Shown: positions 1 through 9,443, counted from the stretch's first letter. The stretch: DNA of 64,000 nt from JBOFSQ01 sp051651625 (GCA_051651625.1 JBOFSQ010000035.1:1-64000), one strand, 5' to 3'. The notes: generated from the letters alone by a model not told the origin. Numbers and translations: made by a program.

Positions 1-107
1 TGTGTGCGTGTACTTGTTAGCGGCCATTCCGCTACCAAACACGGCGACCCATTGTACGCGGCCCAAACGAAGTGACAAGCCGCGAGAAAAAAGTCGTACA
101 CTTGCCC

Positions 108-136
108 TTGACACACCCCCAACTTTCGGCTATGAT
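108..136 (+). promoter_or_regulatory. Sigma70-type promoter, probably for rho
   Basis: TTGACA (108-113), a 17-nt spacer and TATGAT (131-136) form a near-consensus housekeeping promoter. Transcription from about 143 would give a leader of roughly 510 nt before the rho start at 655. No gene is recognisable in 1-654, so the leader is probably untranslated; it carries the hairpin array at 341-483. Assigning the promoter to rho is inference from position. Confidence 0.7.
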
Positions 137-340
137 GCCACCCGTTGCTGCTGGCTGTGGTCGTTTTTGTGCGACTGCAAGTTCGCTGAAGGAGCTGCGG
201 AAGCGGCGTTTGTGCGAGCGGTTGTAGCAACAAGAAGTGTCTCCCCGCCTCTGGTGGGTCTCGTCTTGGACTTTGTGGAACGAGCTTTTTGAAACGCCGC
301 GACGGATATGCGGTGAAACTCGTTCACGAAAGATACCAGC

Positions 341-483
341 CATTGTTCTCCGATCCGAAATACGGATCATTGTTCTCCGATCCGGAACACGGATCATTGC
401 TCTCCGATCCGTAAATACGGATCAACCTCTGCTTTGTTTCTCTTGATTCATTGCATGCTGCTCTCTGATGCCGTAAGTACGGC
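341..483 (+). repeat. Tandem hairpin repeats in the rho leader
   Basis: Three head-to-tail copies of a 27-28 nt unit occupy 341-367, 368-394 and 395-422. Each carries the palindrome ATCCG-N5-6-CGGAT. A fourth, diverged copy (about 458-483) keeps the fold as GCCGT-aagt-ACGGC. There are no spacers, so this is not CRISPR. The array lies between a strong promoter and rho, so structured control of rho is possible. Confidence 0.75.
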
Positions 484-501
484 GAAAGTGTAGCTTTGGC
501 G

Positions 502-517
502 GACCCGCAAACGGGTC
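502..517 (+). promoter_or_regulatory. Hairpin in the rho leader
   Basis: GACCCG-caaa-CGGGTC forms a perfect 6-bp stem with a 4-nt loop. It follows the repeat array and lies 138 nt before the rho start. No T-run follows, so it does not look like an intrinsic terminator. It may belong to the same structured leader. Confidence 0.45.
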
Positions 518-654
518 TAATTGTAGACTTCGTCTTCCTACGTCTCACCAGTTTCGTTTGAAGTCACAGACGTTTATCGTTTGTCTTTGGCGTTTTGGTT
601 TTTCAAATTCCTTTCGGGTTCGGTCTGTTTATTTTGGTTTGCAGGGTCTTTTCT

Positions 655-2028
655 ATGTCGCGTCGTGGTGGTGGTAACAAGAGTGGTGGTAATGGTGGTG
701 GCAACAATGGTGGCGGTCAAGGGGGCGGTCGTCGTCGCGGCGGACGCGGACGCGGTGGAAACGGCGGCGGAGGAGGAGGCAACGGTGGTGGCGGCTACGG
801 AAACGGCGGTGGTGGCATGGGCAGTAACAAAAACCGTCGCCCATCGAAGCCCGGCCCCGGCCCGACTGGGACGCTCCCCGATGTCGATGTCGATAACGGC
901 GAAGCGACCTACGAGGGTGTCGGCGCACTGGAGCTTCATCCCAACGGCTACGGTTTCTTACGCGACCCGAAAAACGATTACGCCCGCCAAATCACCGACC
1001 CGTTTGTCGCTGGCAGTATAATTGAAAAGTACAAGTTCCGCGAAGGCGTTTTGCTGCGAGGTCTCGTTCAATACGGCGGAAAAGGGCAGGGGCCGCGAAT
1101 GCGCGAAGTCTACGATGTCGATGGGATGCCGCCCGAAGACTTCGCAGGAATAAAACCGTTCGACGAACGAACGCCAATCAACCCCGAACAGTGGATTCGT
1201 CTTGAAACCGGTGCAACGCCACTCACAACGCGAGTGATGGATATAGTCACGCCACTTGGCAAAGGTCAGCGGGCACTGATCGTCGCACCGCCGCGTTCGG
1301 GGAAGACGATTTTGCTTCACCACATAAGTCAGGCTCTCGTCGAAAACCATCCCGAAATCAAGACGATTGTTCTTCTGATTGATGAACGTCCCGAAGAAGT
1401 TACCGACTTCCGCCGCGCCACCGCTGCGGAAGTTGTTGCGAGTAGTCTTGACCGCGAGATCGAGAGTCACGTTCGGCTCTCACAACTTGTTGTTGAGCGG
1501 TGTCGCCGCCTCGCCGAAATGGGACACGATGTCGTCTTGCTTCTCGACTCGATCACTCGTCTCGCCCGCGCGTTCAACAAATACGTCGGCAACACCGGAC
1601 GGACAATGAGTGGCGGCGTTGACATCAAGGCGATGGAAGTCCCGAAGAAGCTGTTCGGTACAGCGCGGGCGTTTGAAGAAGGCGGTTCGCTCACGATCAT
1701 CGGTACCGCACTGATCGAGACCGGCAGCCGCATGGACGACCTTATCTTTCAAGAGTTCAAGGGGACGGGAAATATGGAACTCGTTCTCAACCGGCAACTC
1801 GCCGAGCGGCGTATTTGGCCCGCAATCGACATGGAACAGTCGGGGACGCGGCGCGAAGAGAAACTGCTCCATCCCGATCTGCTCCACGCCGCGACACTCA
1901 TCCGGCGAACGCTGGCGTCGCGCAACCCCGTCGATTCGATGGAAACCCTCACCAAAAACCTCTCACGTTTCAACTCCAATGCAGAGTTCTTCTTCCAGTT
2001 CCTCAAGAACAACACGCGAGATTATTGA
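655..2028 (+). CDS. rho: Transcription termination factor Rho
   Basis: Hexameric RNA-dependent ATPase/helicase that ends transcripts. The Walker A motif APPRSGKT is at residues 211-218, followed by LIDERPEEVTD, the ring motif VGNTGRTMSGGVD and FKGTGNMEL, all typical of Rho. The N-terminus differs from E. coli: residues 4-55 are almost pure Gly/Arg/Asn (RGG-like), and the cold-shock-type RNA-binding domain (ELHPNGYGFLR) follows directly, with no recognisable helical Rho_N domain. The frame is open back to 595, but ATG 655 (MSRRGGG) is the natural start; upstream codons give an unrelated hydrophobic stretch. No strong Shine–Dalgarno is visible. The gene sits behind a long structured leader. Identification is secure. 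Confidence 0.96.
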   Translation: MSRRGGGNKSGGNGGGNNGGGQGGGRRRGGRGRGGNGGGGGGNGGGGYGNGGGGMGSNKNRRPSKPGPGPTGTLPDVDVDNGEATYEGVGALELHPNGYGFLRDPKNDYARQITDPFVAGSIIEKYKFREGVLLRGLVQYGGKGQGPRMREVYDVDGMPPEDFAGIKPFDERTPINPEQWIRLETGATPLTTRVMDIVTPLGKGQRALIVAPPRSGKTILLHHISQALVENHPEIKTIVLLIDERPEEVTDFRRATAAEVVASSLDREIESHVRLSQLVVERCRRLAEMGHDVVLLLDSITRLARAFNKYVGNTGRTMSGGVDIKAMEVPKKLFGTARAFEEGGSLTIIGTALIETGSRMDDLIFQEFKGTGNMELVLNRQLAERRIWPAIDMEQSGTRREEKLLHPDLLHAATLIRRTLASRNPVDSMETLTKNLSRFNSNAEFFFQFLKNNTRDY

Positions 2029-2056
2029 GTCCCCGATTCTGGGCTACCGGAGCAAG

Positions 2057-4519
2057 TTGGATTCTAAAATCTTGCTGCCGGTTGTGGCGATGCTGTTTCT
2101 CTTCGGCGGCGTCGCTTGGTGTGATACTCTCGATGAGAACAGCCGCGAGTTCGCGGCACTCCAGCGCGAGATGCAAATCGGGATCACGCCACAACGCGCC
2201 GCGCAGGCACTCCGGCCAGAGGCAACGTTCTTGCAGACCGACCGCGATCCGCTCGATGTCGTCCTCCGCCGAACTCGCGCATTACTCGAACATCTTCGTC
2301 AACAACACGTCGCACTCGACGACGAGATGCAACGTCTCGACTCGCTCCAAAAATCGTGCGACAGAGCCGAAGTCGCCGACACTTCCGCGAGAAAGAAACT
2401 CTTCGCAGACGCAACCGCGCTACGCGAAAAAATCGCACTCAAAAATCCGCTCCTCGATTTCCGCGACATTCTCTTCATCAAACGTCACTTCAATCCCGAA
2501 TCCGAAAAAACTGGGAACCACATGTGTGACCAGTTCTTCGGTTTTCACGCGCGACCGGGCGGCGGAGTTTTCGTTCTCGAAAACGCATTCACACCAAACG
2601 AACGTCGCGTTCGCAACATCGTCGAAGGAAGAACCGTCATTGCCGGAGATGTCGTCGCTGGCGATTGTACCGAACGACCAGCAGCAACAACGCTCGACGC
2701 CAGTTGGGGATTTCTCGCACCCGAACTTTCGTTCGACGCCACCAAACTTCTGTTCTGCGCCGCCGACACCAAAACGCCGCGACATGTCTATGAGTGGACG
2801 TGCGAAAACAGTTACCACATTTTCGAGATGTCGCTCGATGGAACGCAAATAGTGCAGTTAACTTATGGCGCGTTTGAAGACATCGATCCGTGTTATCTGC
2901 CGAATGGGCGAATTGCGTTCATCTCGTCGCGCCGCGGCGGTTTCGGGCGTTGCCACGGTCGCCCCGTTCCGAGTTACACGCTCCACTCGATGAACCGCGA
3001 CGGCAGCGACATCACAATGCTCAGTCCGCACGAGACAAACGAGTGGCACCCGCGCGTTGACCAAAACGGAATGATCGTCTACACTCGTTGGGACTACGTT
3101 GATCGAGGATTCAATCAAGCCCATCATCCGTGGACGACTTTTCCCGACGGGCGCGACCCGCGTGCGATTCACGGCAACGCTTCTGACGTTGAGAGTTCGC
3201 GTCCACAGTTTGAGACGAGCGTTTTGCCGATTCCGAATTCACACAAACTTCTCGGCACCGCCGCGATGCACCACGGACAGTATTTCGGATCGGTGTTACT
3301 TATCGATCCAACCGTCGCCGACGACGATAGCGGCGGCGAACCGATGGGGCCGGTGCGCCGCGTCACACCGGAGCAGCTCTTCCCCGAAGTCGAAAACGCC
3401 GCACACAAAGACGCCGCAAATTATGGACAGCCGTTTCCGTTGAGTGAAGATTTTTACCTCGTCGCCTACGACGCGATGAGCGGAATGGGACGCGGCACCG
3501 ACAACAATTACGGACTCTATTTGCTCGACAGTTTCGGTAACAAAGTTTTGCTCTACCGCGATCCGGCGATTTCGATTCAGTGTCCGATTCCGGTGAAGCC
3601 GCGTGAAGTTCCGCCGGTTTTGCCGCATCTTGTCGATGTTGGTCGCCCGCTTGCAGAAGGCGAAAAGTTCACGCCAACCGACAAGTCGCAGCTTGCGACG
3701 ACGGCGAAAGTTGGCGTTGTTGACGTCTATCGCACGGTTCGTCCGTTTCCGCCGCAGACGAAGATCGAGTCGCTCCGAATCGTGCAGCTCTTGCCGAAGA
3801 CGAATCACATCGCGCACGACCCGCCAATCGGTTACGGCGATCAAAAAGGTGCGCGAAAAATCTTGGGGACTGTTCCGGTCGAGTCTGATGGGAGCGTGTC
3901 GTTCACGATGCCGGTTGACGTGCCGGTTTATTTTCAACTTCTCGATTCTGAAGGCGTTGCTGTTCAAACGATGCGAAGTGCGACGTATGTGAAACCGGGC
4001 GAGACGCTTGTTTGTCTTGGTTGCCACGAAGGACGTCAGTCGTCGGCGACGCGGCCCGAACTTTTCAAGTCGGCGTTTCGGCGAACGCCGTCGGAGATCG
4101 AGCCGGAAATGGCGGGAACGAATCCGTTCAGTTATCCGCAGCTCATCCAGCCGATTTGGGACAAACACTGTGTCGATTGTCACGCAACCGAAGCGGCGGC
4201 GGGAAAAACGTTTCCATTAGATCGCGGTACGCTACAGCAACATTTTTCAACGTCGTTTGAAAAGTTGCGACCTTACGTTTTCTATTTCAACGACGCGGCG
4301 TTCACGCAGGCGAAGACAGTCCCCGGCAAGTTCGGCGCGAACGCTTCGCGGCTCTGGTCGCTCATCAAGTCGGAGCACTACAACGTCGTTTTGTCGCGTG
4401 AAGAACTCCGCGCGGTCGCACTCTGGCTCGACAACAACGGCGACTTCTACGGCGTATACGATAAAGAAAACCTCGAAGCCGTAAGACGCGGCGAAACAGT
4501 CGAGCCGAGTTTGGAGTAG
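2057..4519 (+). CDS. HzsA-related secreted c-type cytochrome protein
   Basis: About 820 residues. A signal-like hydrophobic N-terminus is followed by a beta-propeller-like (PD40/TolB) region with motifs such as SYHIFEM, DGSDI and NEWHPRVDQNGMIVYTRWDYV, matching the planctomycete family related to the hydrazine synthase alpha middle domain. Two heme-c motifs follow, CLGCH (653-657) and CVDCH (705-709). TTG 2057 is chosen because GGAG lies 4 nt upstream and a signal peptide follows; ATG 2090 is the alternative, and ATG 1979 would overlap rho by 50 nt and add a Ser-rich tail before the signal. Function is unknown. The family is widespread in planctomycetes that do not perform anammox, so hydrazine synthesis should not be assumed. 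Confidence 0.82.
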   Translation: MDSKILLPVVAMLFLFGGVAWCDTLDENSREFAALQREMQIGITPQRAAQALRPEATFLQTDRDPLDVVLRRTRALLEHLRQQHVALDDEMQRLDSLQKSCDRAEVADTSARKKLFADATALREKIALKNPLLDFRDILFIKRHFNPESEKTGNHMCDQFFGFHARPGGGVFVLENAFTPNERRVRNIVEGRTVIAGDVVAGDCTERPAATTLDASWGFLAPELSFDATKLLFCAADTKTPRHVYEWTCENSYHIFEMSLDGTQIVQLTYGAFEDIDPCYLPNGRIAFISSRRGGFGRCHGRPVPSYTLHSMNRDGSDITMLSPHETNEWHPRVDQNGMIVYTRWDYVDRGFNQAHHPWTTFPDGRDPRAIHGNASDVESSRPQFETSVLPIPNSHKLLGTAAMHHGQYFGSVLLIDPTVADDDSGGEPMGPVRRVTPEQLFPEVENAAHKDAANYGQPFPLSEDFYLVAYDAMSGMGRGTDNNYGLYLLDSFGNKVLLYRDPAISIQCPIPVKPREVPPVLPHLVDVGRPLAEGEKFTPTDKSQLATTAKVGVVDVYRTVRPFPPQTKIESLRIVQLLPKTNHIAHDPPIGYGDQKGARKILGTVPVESDGSVSFTMPVDVPVYFQLLDSEGVAVQTMRSATYVKPGETLVCLGCHEGRQSSATRPELFKSAFRRTPSEIEPEMAGTNPFSYPQLIQPIWDKHCVDCHATEAAAGKTFPLDRGTLQQHFSTSFEKLRPYVFYFNDAAFTQAKTVPGKFGANASRLWSLIKSEHYNVVLSREELRAVALWLDNNGDFYGVYDKENLEAVRRGETVEPSLE

Positions 4520-4949
4520 TGAACATGTTCGTCTGCTTGTGTGAAAGAATCTTTTCTCCCCCCTTTGCAAGGTTTGCAAAGCCGCTTACAATCCCTCTCA
4601 GTAGTTCGTAGCGGTGGTTTTTTGATTCGCGATCTGTGATGAAGAGGACGCTGGCAGTGGACAAAGTTTTTAATCAAATCGTTACTTTGGTTACGCTCGC
4701 TTCGGTGATGGCGCGGGACTCGGTATACGCGTTTCTTGTTAATATTGATGTTATAAGCAGGTCTGACGAACTTTGCTGTCTCTTTGGCATCTTCTCTGAT
4801 GCCGCCCTTTCTGCTTCTGCTCGACATTCTTGTTGCTTTCGCCCACCTCTGTTGGCAGTCAAGCTGCGCCGATCTGTTGTGATGGCTGGCTCTTCGTGCC
4901 GAATACCGTGTTTCGTCTCTCCCCCAATTTTCACAGGAGTAACATTGCG
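4520..4949 (+). other. Intergenic region before the 4950-12666 operon
   Basis: 430 nt with no gene I can support. A possible promoter is TTGCAA (4565-4570) with TACAAT (4587-4592) at 16-nt spacing, inside the repeated TTTGCAA...TTTGCAAA sequence, about 360 nt before the first ATG. A 105-codon open frame here shows no protein-like features. Confidence 0.35.
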
Positions 4950-6029
4950 ATGAGTAACGCACCGAGAACCTTTTTTTACATTGATGCACGCGGACAAAAA
5001 GTCGGTCCTATAACAGGTGCTGCGATGAGAGCATTGGCGCACCAAGGGGTGATTACCCCCGAAACCACTATCGAAAATGAGCAAGGACGCACTACCACTG
5101 CAAGCGAAATAAGGGGATTGGTGTTTGGGAGTGTGGCTAACAAGCCACCGCTGGCGTGTGAAGGGTATCCCGCACCGATTGACAAAAGTGAAGCAACGAC
5201 CACACCTATGTCATCAATTTATCACGACGACGCTCCATCTTATAACGATTACACTCCATCAACAAATACCGCGCGAATAACGATGGATTACAAACGCAAC
5301 AGGAGATATTTTGAAGATGGTTCTTCTATTTGGATGAGTCTTCTTTTCATTATCGTTGGTATCCTAACTTTAGTATTTGTTGTTGGCATTATTCCATTGT
5401 GTTATGGCATTTACCTGTTGATAAGAGCTACAAGCAAACTAACTGACAAAGAAATGGACCAAATATGTGCAAACCAAATACGGAATATGAAGCTCGTGGC
5501 ACTAGAAAAACTTGGTCTGGATGAAGATCAAGTTCAAGAGGCAACGCCGATAACCATCGCTGGTTATTATCACAACCCCATGTCAAATCCCATGTCAAAT
5601 TTGAATCTGATGTTCAAAATGGGAAAAGATAAAAGATATAGGTCATCAAACTACAATGCAACTATGTTTTTCTTCTCTGCGGAACAAATTTATAGTTATA
5701 CTTTAAGATTTTCGCTCATAGAAGATTTGCAAGAAGAGGTTAGTGAAGAAAATTTCTATACGGACATCGTGTCGTTTGTTACGAAAGTTCAGGAAATTTT
5801 TGTATTACAACAAATGGTAAAAGGATTTATTAAAAATATAATAACAATGGTACTCGAGTTCTTTGGATTTTACAAGGTAGAGAAAGAATACAAGACAATT
5901 TTTTGCTTGACCACATCGGGAGGTACAGAGATAGCGACCTCATTTAACGCAGCGGATTCTCAAGAAAACGGACGTTCTATCAAAGCTATGAGAAGTTTGT
6001 GGCGCAGCAAAAAACAACAGTTGAAATAA
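4950..6029 (+). CDS. GYF_2-domain membrane protein
   Basis: 359 residues. Residues 8-60 (FFYIDARGQKVGPI...) match the GYF_2/DUF4339 fold, a peptide-binding-like module common on bacterial membrane proteins. A Ser/Thr/Pro-rich linker follows, then a long hydrophobic segment near residues 125-152 (one or two membrane passes) and a soluble C-terminal half of unknown type. AGGAG at 4935-4939 fixes ATG 4950; the frame is open further upstream. It is the first gene of a co-directional operon with short gaps running to 12666. The base composition is clearly richer in A+T than the flanking genes, suggesting acquisition. Specific function is not known. Confidence 0.75.
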   Translation: MSNAPRTFFYIDARGQKVGPITGAAMRALAHQGVITPETTIENEQGRTTTASEIRGLVFGSVANKPPLACEGYPAPIDKSEATTTPMSSIYHDDAPSYNDYTPSTNTARITMDYKRNRRYFEDGSSIWMSLLFIIVGILTLVFVVGIIPLCYGIYLLIRATSKLTDKEMDQICANQIRNMKLVALEKLGLDEDQVQEATPITIAGYYHNPMSNPMSNLNLMFKMGKDKRYRSSNYNATMFFFSAEQIYSYTLRFSLIEDLQEEVSEENFYTDIVSFVTKVQEIFVLQQMVKGFIKNIITMVLEFFGFYKVEKEYKTIFCLTTSGGTEIATSFNAADSQENGRSIKAMRSLWRSKKQQLK

Positions 6030-6054
6030 CCCCCAAAAAAACGGAGACCAGAGA

Positions 6055-6651
6055 ATGTCGGTACAAGTTCATGACACTACATGCCGTAATTGCGGGGCAG
6101 CAGCGGATATTGGGCAAACGAAATGCAAGTTTTGCAAAAGTCCTGTAGTGATTACGACGTTCAACAGCGTCTACTCTATGCCGATGCCAATGGTGAATCA
6201 GTACGCGGCCACTTACCGTGAGGCATTGCAATCCGAGCCGAACGCCAAAGACTTGAATAATTCCATCGCCATGTGTTACTTGAAACTTAAACTCTACGAC
6301 AAAGCGTTAGGTTCATTCGAGAAGGCAATGGAAGAAAATTTTGACAATTCGGAAACATTCTTTTATGCGGCAATCTGTTTGCTGAAAGGAAAAAAAGCGT
6401 TTTTGGCGCAGCGTCCTGATATAGACAAAATCGAGGAATACGTCAACGCCGCGCTGGCGATAGAACCACAAAAGGGAATCTATCATTACTTTCTCGCGTA
6501 CATAAAGTACGACTATTTCGAGCGTAAGTCTCTCAACACAACGCCAACGTATCGAGGGTTGTTGTCGCAAGCAAAACAATCTGGGCTTTCCCCGACCGAT
6601 GTTGGTCAGTTGTTTGGGATTTTGGGCGTTTCGCGCCCGGAAGTTTTGTAA
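6055..6651 (+). CDS. Zinc-ribbon and TPR-like protein
   Basis: 198 residues. The N-terminus has two knuckles, CRNCG and CKFCKS, forming a zinc ribbon. The rest is helical with TPR-like signatures (NNSIAMCYLKLKLYDKALGSF, then a second repeat ending in ALAIEPQKGIYHYFLAYI). No catalytic motif is visible, so a scaffold or adaptor role is likely. It starts 25 nt after the GYF gene and ends 12 nt before the ATPase gene, with ACGGAG upstream of its ATG. It probably serves the same system as its neighbours. Confidence 0.7.
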   Translation: MSVQVHDTTCRNCGAAADIGQTKCKFCKSPVVITTFNSVYSMPMPMVNQYAATYREALQSEPNAKDLNNSIAMCYLKLKLYDKALGSFEKAMEENFDNSETFFYAAICLLKGKKAFLAQRPDIDKIEEYVNAALAIEPQKGIYHYFLAYIKYDYFERKSLNTTPTYRGLLSQAKQSGLSPTDVGQLFGILGVSRPEVL

Positions 6652-6663
6652 GGAACGCTAATC

Positions 6664-9180
6664 GTGTCCAGCGAAAAGAATCTCATCTCTATCGTCGAAC
6701 TTGCCTGTGGTGAGCGCATTGGTATTGGTGCGGTCGAGGTCACGACAGTGCCGCATTTGTCGATTCTTCAGAAGCGGTTTTCTGCTGCGAATATCGACAC
6801 TGAATACAAGCAGGACATGGCGCGTCTGCTTTCGGAAGTTTTTCAAAACTACAAAAACGCCGCTGGCGGTTGCAATGATATTTCGCTGGAAATTTTGTGG
6901 TCAACGAAAGAAGTTAAGAATCAGCCATATAAAGCGTCGGTTACTCTGCATCTTATCATCCGTGCTATTGGGAGTGATGATGCGGAGATTGAAAATGCGA
7001 TAACGTCGCTGATGCGAATTTGCAAAGCGACTTTGAACTTTGGGAAATATGACTATCGAGATGCCAGCATTGATGAACTGACTGCTTGCGTCAAAAACAT
7101 CAATGGTCAATCGATGAAAGCGGTGGTGAAAAGTGAACGGGTGGAGGTTTTGCAGAACAACCTCATGCCGTATTGTTTGGCGTTTGACCGAATTCCGGTT
7201 ACGGAGAATGATCTGAGTCGTGTTGTCGGTTCGCTGATAGAGTATCCTGAATGTGCGGTATCTTTTCATCTGATACCCGTTGCGTACACTGCTGAGGAAG
7301 CGGCGGCAGTTGACGGGAACTCTCAAATGCTTGACACGCTTGCAAAAGGGGTTCACGATCAAGGGATTGGTAACGTCAGCTTTGCGCTAGCAGAAAAACA
7401 CGCGGAGACGTACAAGTATTATTCCCGTAATAAAAACACTGCACTGTTTGCGTTCAACGTGTTGGTCTATGGGGCAACAAGTGTCACTGGCGCGATTGCA
7501 ACAAGGATACTCGCGCAACTAAACAACTCCAGCGAACTGCGCATTATTTCTCTGGCTTCCGATGACGTGCGGAAAGATGACAATTTCTATCCGCTTCCGT
7601 GGGCGGTGCATGAAGTCATTCTTGGTACGGATCGAAATCCGTCGGTCTGGAGTGCAGGACAAAACCTAAACGCTTTTTACAGTTTACCTTATGTTATCAC
7701 AGCCGAGGAAGCGTCGGAGTTTTTTCGGTTTCCCGTTGGGAGCGATTCGGTAAACGCGGGGCTGGTTGTAAATGAATCTGGCAAAGCGAGCCGCACTTAT
7801 GCCGACAATCTTGTCGGCGGTGGTGATATACTTGTTGGCACGTTAAAGTCATCATCGCAAGGTGACACCATCGGTATTTCGCTGAAAGACCTTACGAAGC
7901 ACATGTTGATTGTCGGGACTCCGGGTTCGGGCAAAACAACCTTCTCGGTCAGTCTGCTTGACCGTCTTTGGAAAGATCACCGGATTCCGTTTTTGGTCAT
8001 CGAACCCGCCAAGAATGAATACCGCGCTTTGGTGCAAAGTATACCCGATTTGCAAGTCTTTACGCCGGGCAAAAACTTTATCTCCCCCTTCGTATTTAAT
8101 CCGTTCGTGCCGCCGAAGAACGTAAAACTAGAAACGTATAAATCGACGTTAAAAACGGCATTTGCGGCGGCTGTTTCCATGTCTACACCGCTCGACAAGA
8201 TTTTTGAAGAAGCAGTCAATAATTGCTATTCCGATTTTCGGTGGCTTGACACCTACACCAGTGATGACAAAGGACGAATTTTCAACATCACCGACTTTAT
8301 CAAGTGCTTTGAAGAAACTTTTGAGGCAATCGGGTATACCGGAGAAGCGAAAAATATCGGGCGTGCTGGATTGGTTCGTTTGCAAAGCCTTGTCAATTTG
8401 TTCGACAATTATTTCTCCATCCCGATTGAAGACCTGTTGACCAAGCCGACCATCATCGAACTTGCGGCTATTGAGAACAGCGATCAAAAAGCCCTGATTA
8501 TTTCGCTGCTGCTGCTTTCGATTTTGGCGTATGTGAACAGCAATTATCTTGGTGAAGGGAGTTTGCGTAACGTCATTCTTTTGGAAGAAGCTCATGTTCT
8601 GCTTGATTCCGATGCCAACAAAGGTGAAGGCGAGGCGAATCCGAGTGCCATCGCGCAGGGATTAGTGAAACGGATGCTTGCGGAAATCCGTTCTTATGGC
8701 GTGGGGATTGTGATTGCAGACCAATCACCGCGCAAGGTGACGACAGATGTTGTCGCACTTACCGATATAAAACTTGCTTTCCGTTTGGTTGAGGCAAACG
8801 ACAAACAAATTCTTGCGGACAGTTCAAACATGAACGAAGTCCAAAAACAGCGACTGGCAAAACTGAAGCCCGGCGAGGCGTTTCTGTTTTTTGGAAAACT
8901 CGACGAACCGGAAGAACTCAAAACCGACGATTACCGACTGGCAAACAATATCAACATCACGTTATCCGATGACGGCATCAAGTCGCTTTCTACTTATTGG
9001 AACGAACGGAAGACCTGTTGCGTCCGTATCCCGAATGCGCGTACTGCCGATATTGCGCTGGCGGTTGCGATTACCACAAACGAATTTTGGGACGTGAAAT
9101 CGCGCGACGAATTTTCGTCAAAAACTTCAAGCCGAACAGTGCCGATTCGCAGTTGGTCAAAAGCGTCTTCCGGCAAATGA
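6664..9180 (+). CDS. HerA/VirB4-like (DUF87) P-loop ATPase, 3' end frameshifted
   Basis: 838 residues as read. Walker A VGTPGSGKTTF lies near residues 417-427 and Walker B VILLEEAHVLL near 637-647. They are followed by the downstream pattern of HerA/FtsK-family motors (QGLVKRMLAEIRSYGVGIVIADQSP), and about 400 residues of family-specific N-terminal sequence come first. The start is GTG 6664, with AAGGA upstream. Protein-like sequence in this frame stops near residue 778 (GIKSLSTYW). The last ~60 residues look random, whereas a Cys-rich continuation is found in the -1 frame (8997-9443). Such motors pump DNA or protein or form defence complexes; the substrate is unknown. Confidence 0.82.
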   Translation: MSSEKNLISIVELACGERIGIGAVEVTTVPHLSILQKRFSAANIDTEYKQDMARLLSEVFQNYKNAAGGCNDISLEILWSTKEVKNQPYKASVTLHLIIRAIGSDDAEIENAITSLMRICKATLNFGKYDYRDASIDELTACVKNINGQSMKAVVKSERVEVLQNNLMPYCLAFDRIPVTENDLSRVVGSLIEYPECAVSFHLIPVAYTAEEAAAVDGNSQMLDTLAKGVHDQGIGNVSFALAEKHAETYKYYSRNKNTALFAFNVLVYGATSVTGAIATRILAQLNNSSELRIISLASDDVRKDDNFYPLPWAVHEVILGTDRNPSVWSAGQNLNAFYSLPYVITAEEASEFFRFPVGSDSVNAGLVVNESGKASRTYADNLVGGGDILVGTLKSSSQGDTIGISLKDLTKHMLIVGTPGSGKTTFSVSLLDRLWKDHRIPFLVIEPAKNEYRALVQSIPDLQVFTPGKNFISPFVFNPFVPPKNVKLETYKSTLKTAFAAAVSMSTPLDKIFEEAVNNCYSDFRWLDTYTSDDKGRIFNITDFIKCFEETFEAIGYTGEAKNIGRAGLVRLQSLVNLFDNYFSIPIEDLLTKPTIIELAAIENSDQKALIISLLLLSILAYVNSNYLGEGSLRNVILLEEAHVLLDSDANKGEGEANPSAIAQGLVKRMLAEIRSYGVGIVIADQSPRKVTTDVVALTDIKLAFRLVEANDKQILADSSNMNEVQKQRLAKLKPGEAFLFFGKLDEPEELKTDDYRLANNINITLSDDGIKSLSTYWNERKTCCVRIPNARTADIALAVAITTNEFWDVKSRDEFSSKTSSRTVPIRSWSKASSGK

Positions 9181-9443
9181 CCTCACTTATCAAACAAGAA
9201 CTGAACGACGAGCCGTTCGATCAAAACTTACTCGCCTGCGTTGAGCTTCACTTGATGCGTCGAGTCAAATACGGCACAAAAATTAAAATCTCCGATGCGA
9301 CCATTCAAGTAACTTTGTCAAATATACCCAAGCCACTTGAAAATCCCCGAAGCGGATTCGGCAAGCCGCCCAACGAGGCGGCTGAATACGATGGCGCAGC
9401 CTGTTGTCCTACCCGACTCGGGTATATCGGAGGTGAAGTATAA
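8997..9443 (+). pseudogene. Out-of-frame C-terminal part of the HerA-like ATPase
   Basis: This frame reads ERTEDLLRPYPECAYCRYCAG and then a helical region (GREIARRIFVKNF, LACVELHLMRRVKYGTKIKISDA). It is well-formed protein, unlike the overlapping end of the ATPase frame. The junction lies in GAACGAACGG at about 9000-9009. One extra GAAC unit there would join the frames as STYWNERTEDLLRPYPEC. The simplest reading is a 4-nt repeat contraction, or an assembly error, that removed a zinc-finger-like C-terminus (CAYCRYCAGGC) from the ATPase. Programmed frameshifting is less likely, as no slippery heptamer is obvious. Confidence 0.6.

Noticed and set aside
341..422. Three tandem 27-nt repeats as a CRISPR array
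   Set aside because: The units are directly adjacent with no spacers and no cas genes are nearby; each unit is a hairpin in a leader.
2057..4519. Hydrazine synthase subunit, hence anammox metabolism
   Set aside because: Only a distant relative of one subunit; no other hydrazine synthase or dehydrogenase genes are present.
4636..4953. 105-codon ORF in the gap before the GYF gene
   Set aside because: No domain or signal pattern, biased Arg/Ser/Cys composition and no ribosome site; the gap looks non-coding.
8997..9443. Independent small gene for a Cys-rich protein
   Set aside because: It starts within the ATPase gene without a ribosome site, and its sequence reads as a natural continuation of the ATPase.
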